DNA from: an uncultured Clostridium sp.
Lineage (GTDB): Bacteria; Bacillota_A; Clostridia; Lachnospirales; Lachnospiraceae
Length of the DNA stretch: 6,681 bases
Assembly: GCA_900556965.1 (NCBI GenBank)
Contig: USQV01000058.1
Span: forward strand, 1-6,681
Direction of reading: 5' to 3'
Part shown: piece by piece, positions 4,697 to 6,681 of the stretch
How the letters are laid out: every line of letters starts with the position of its first letter
How positions within the stretch are numbered: position 1 is the first letter of the stretch
Program-made: the position numbers and the translations under genes
Notes under the pieces: generated by a model
What the model saw: the letters and a program-made list of their open reading frames with translations, nothing else
Told to the model about the DNA's origin: nothing
Databases searched by the model: none

Positions 4697-6681
4697 TTAT
4701 TTTGTCGCCTTTACCACACCGAGCATTACTGTCTCCCCATTGATATTCCATTCCTTGACGTAGCCTGCCATCTGTCCGAGGATGATATCGTCTGCGAGTA
4801 CCTCCTCCTTCAGCTGATCTGCATACTTCTTGATGATCGCAGCGATCCGCTCGCTGTTATCCGCATAAACCGAGATATGGTCCATAACCTCAAATCCGGC
4901 TTCCTTTCTCATCGTCTGGATCTTGCTGACGATCTCTCTGTAGAAGCCCTCCTCAAGAAGCTCTTTGGTGAGCTTTGTATCCAGAACAACGGTAACGGTA
5001 TTGTCTCCCTCAGAGATAAAGCCTTCTGTCTGTGCCATATCGATCAGGAGATCCTCCTTTGTCAGAACGACCTCATTTCCGTCAAAATCAAAGGTCAGTG
5101 CGCCCTTCTCATTTAATGTATCCATTGCCGCATTGCCGTCTATCTCAGCCAGCGCTTTTCTGATATTGCCCAGCTGCTTTCCGTATTTCGGTCCGACTGT
5201 CTTAAGCTGCGGCTTGAAGGTGTAGGAGGTAAATGCACGCACATCATCGGTAAATTCTACACTCTTAACATTTAACTCATCCTCGATGATCTCCTGATAG
5301 AATGCAGGAAGCGCCTCCGGAGCCTTGACAAACATTTTTGCGATAGGCTGACGGTTCTTGATGTTGGCTGCATTTCTGGCTGCACGTCCCATAACGACGA
5401 TCTTTAATACCTCGTCCATCTTGTTTTCCAGCTCTGTGTCGATATGAGCAGCGTCTACCTCCGGATAATCGCAAAGATGGATGCTTTCCGGAGCCGTCTT
5501 ATCGATGGATCTTACAAGGTTCTGGTAGATTTCCTCAGTCATGAAGGGGATCATCGGAGCAGCTGCCTTGGAGATCGTCACAAGAGCCGTATAGAGGGTC
5601 ATGTATGCGTTGATCTTATCCTGCTCCATTCCCTTTGCCCAGAAACGTTCTCTGCTGCGTCTTACATACCAGTTGGACATATCGTCTACAAAGTCCTGAA
5701 GCGCTCTTGCTGCTTCCGGGATCTTGTAGTTTGCAAGATCATCATCGACCTCTTTTACTGTGGAATTTAACTTGGATAAGAGCCACTTATCCATAACCGT
5801 CAGCTTCTCGTAGTCGAGAGTATATTTTGTTGCGTCAAAATTATCAATATTCGCATACAGCACGAAAAATGCGTAGGTATTCCAGAGTGTTCCCATGAAC
5901 TTTCTCTGACCTTCCATAACGGCCTTTCCGTGGAAACGGTTCGGAAGCCACGGGGCGCTGTTAATATAGAAGTACCAGCGGATCGCATCGGCACCGTATT
6001 TCTCCAGAGCATCGAAGGGATCCACCGCATTGCCCTTGGATTTACTCATCTTCTGTCCGTTCTCATCCTGAACATGGCCGAGAACGATTACGTTCTGATA
6101 CGGCGGCTTGTTGAATAAAAGAGTAGACTCTGCTAACAGGGAATAGAACCAGCCTCTTGTCTGATCCACTGCCTCGGAAATAAACTGGGCCGGGAACTGC
6201 TGCTCGAACAGCTCCTTGTTTTCAAACGGATAGTGATGCTGTGCAAACGGCATTGCTCCGGAGTCGAACCAGCAGTCGATAACCTCCGGTACACGGTGCA
6301 TCTGTTTGCCGCACTTCGGGCAGGTGATCGTCACATCATCGATGAATGGGCGGTGAAGCTCAACCTCTCCATTTGCCTCCTGATCCATCTCTTTTGCATA
6401 TTTTTTCACAACGTCCGTGTAGTTCGGGCTCATAGATTTTAATTCTGCCTGGCTTCCGATCGCGTGCTGGCAGCCGCACTCGCACTCCCAGATATTTAAC
6501 GGAGTTCCCCAGTAACGGTTACGGGAAATACCCCAGTCCTGGATGTTCTCAAGCCAGTCACCGAAACGTCCTTTTCCGATGGAATCCGGAATCCAGTTTA
6601 CGGTGTTATTGTTGCGGATCAGGTCATCTTTGACTGCAGTCATCTTGATAAACCAGGATTCTCTTGCGTAGTAGATGAGTG
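4697..6681 (-). CDS. ileS: Isoleucyl-tRNA synthetase, long 'type 2' (eukaryote/archaea-like) form, C-terminal part (5' end outside window)
   Basis: About 660 residues are visible. The frame stays open to the right edge, and the first residues read LIYYARESWFIKMTAVKDD, just after the CP1 editing domain. The HIGH motif and most of the editing domain are therefore missing. Visible parts: WGISRNRYWGTPLNIW (about 6535-6488), Cys-rich pairs C-x-C-x-C (6484-6470) and CPKC (6322-6311) of a likely zinc site, VIDCWFDSGAMPFAQ, DQTRGWFYSLL, and KMSKS (6052-6038) in NGQKMSKSKGNAVDP, followed by YGADAIRWYFY. Then come the helical anticodon-binding domain (MDKWLLSKLN to WYVRRSRERFW) and the long C-terminal region with GPKYGKQLGNIRKAL. 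The latter, and the absence of a C-terminal zinc finger, mark the type 2 clade, whose members are often naturally mupirocin tolerant. It charges tRNA-Ile in the cytoplasm. The internal ATG at 6643 is not the start. Any T-box leader would lie off the right edge. Confidence 0.97.
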   Translation of the reverse strand, partial: LIYYARESWFIKMTAVKDDLIRNNNTVNWIPDSIGKGRFGDWLENIQDWGISRNRYWGTPLNIWECECGCQHAIGSQAELKSMSPNYTDVVKKYAKEMDQEANGEVELHRPFIDDVTITCPKCGKQMHRVPEVIDCWFDSGAMPFAQHHYPFENKELFEQQFPAQFISEAVDQTRGWFYSLLAESTLLFNKPPYQNVIVLGHVQDENGQKMSKSKGNAVDPFDALEKYGADAIRWYFYINSAPWLPNRFHGKAVMEGQRKFMGTLWNTYAFFVLYANIDNFDATKYTLDYEKLTVMDKWLLSKLNSTVKEVDDDLANYKIPEAARALQDFVDDMSNWYVRRSRERFWAKGMEQDKINAYMTLYTALVTISKAAAPMIPFMTEEIYQNLVRSIDKTAPESIHLCDYPEVDAAHIDTELENKMDEVLKIVVMGRAARNAANIKNRQPIAKMFVKAPEALPAFYQEIIEDELNVKSVEFTDDVRAFTSYTFKPQLKTVGPKYGKQLGNIRKALAEIDGNAAMDTLNEKGALTFDFDGNEVVLTKEDLLIDMAQTEGFISEGDNTVTVVLDTKLTKELLEEGFYREIVSKIQTMRKEAGFEVMDHISVYADNSERIAAIIKKYADQLKEEVLADDIILGQMAGYVKEWNINGETVMLGVVKATK

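Noticed and set aside
4677..4751. Longer glgP start at 4751 adding 25 residues
   Set aside because: The extension overlaps the ileS coding region, has no recognisable ribosome binding site, and does not resemble GlgP N-termini. AGGAGG stands 6 nt before the ATG at 4676.
1..6681. CRISPR array, tRNA/rRNA gene, transposase, phage or defence module
   Set aside because: No regularly spaced repeats, cloverleaf structures, or proteins of those classes were seen. The CPBP protein is sometimes linked to phage abortive infection by its 'Abi' name, but nothing nearby supports a defence role.

Overview
The window looks like a chromosomal segment of a spore-forming, anaerobic Clostridia-type Firmicute, probably a Lachnospiraceae relative. 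That placement is an inference from the style of the proteins: a clostridial-type glycogen phosphorylase, a long 'type 2' isoleucyl-tRNA synthetase, and a PdaA-type spore-cortex deacetylase, together with AGGAGG ribosome binding sites and a base composition near half G+C. No marker gene fixes the genus.

Layout from left to right. (1) The 3' part of trmO (tRNA-Thr t6A37 methyltransferase) runs on the + strand and enters from outside the window. (2) A complete pdaA-like polysaccharide deacetylase gene lies on the - strand and converges on trmO across about 50 bp. (3) A 152 bp divergent gap holds the start signals of pdaA (leftward) and of a CPBP/CAAX-type membrane protease gene (rightward). (4) That protease gene (+) ends inside a compact, highly structured element at about 2071-2203. 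The element has 14 bp imperfect terminal inverted repeats and three internal hairpins, and it fills the convergent gap before glgP. (5) glgP (glycogen/maltodextrin phosphorylase, -) sits 20 bp downstream of (6) ileS (-), whose 5' part runs off the right edge. ileS and glgP are probably co-transcribed.

The genes do not form one pathway. They are three unrelated housekeeping or sporulation units (tRNA modification, spore cortex maturation, membrane proteolysis) next to a translation/carbon-storage pair. I see no CRISPR array, transposase, phage gene, toxin-antitoxin pair, rRNA or tRNA.

The most interesting object is the structured element at 2071-2203. It looks like a non-coding dispersed repeat (MITE-like or transcript-end type), and it supplies the stop codon and last few residues of the CPBP protein. 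The next most unusual signal is two strong hairpins packed close together inside the trmO coding sequence. No clearly new multi-gene system is visible.
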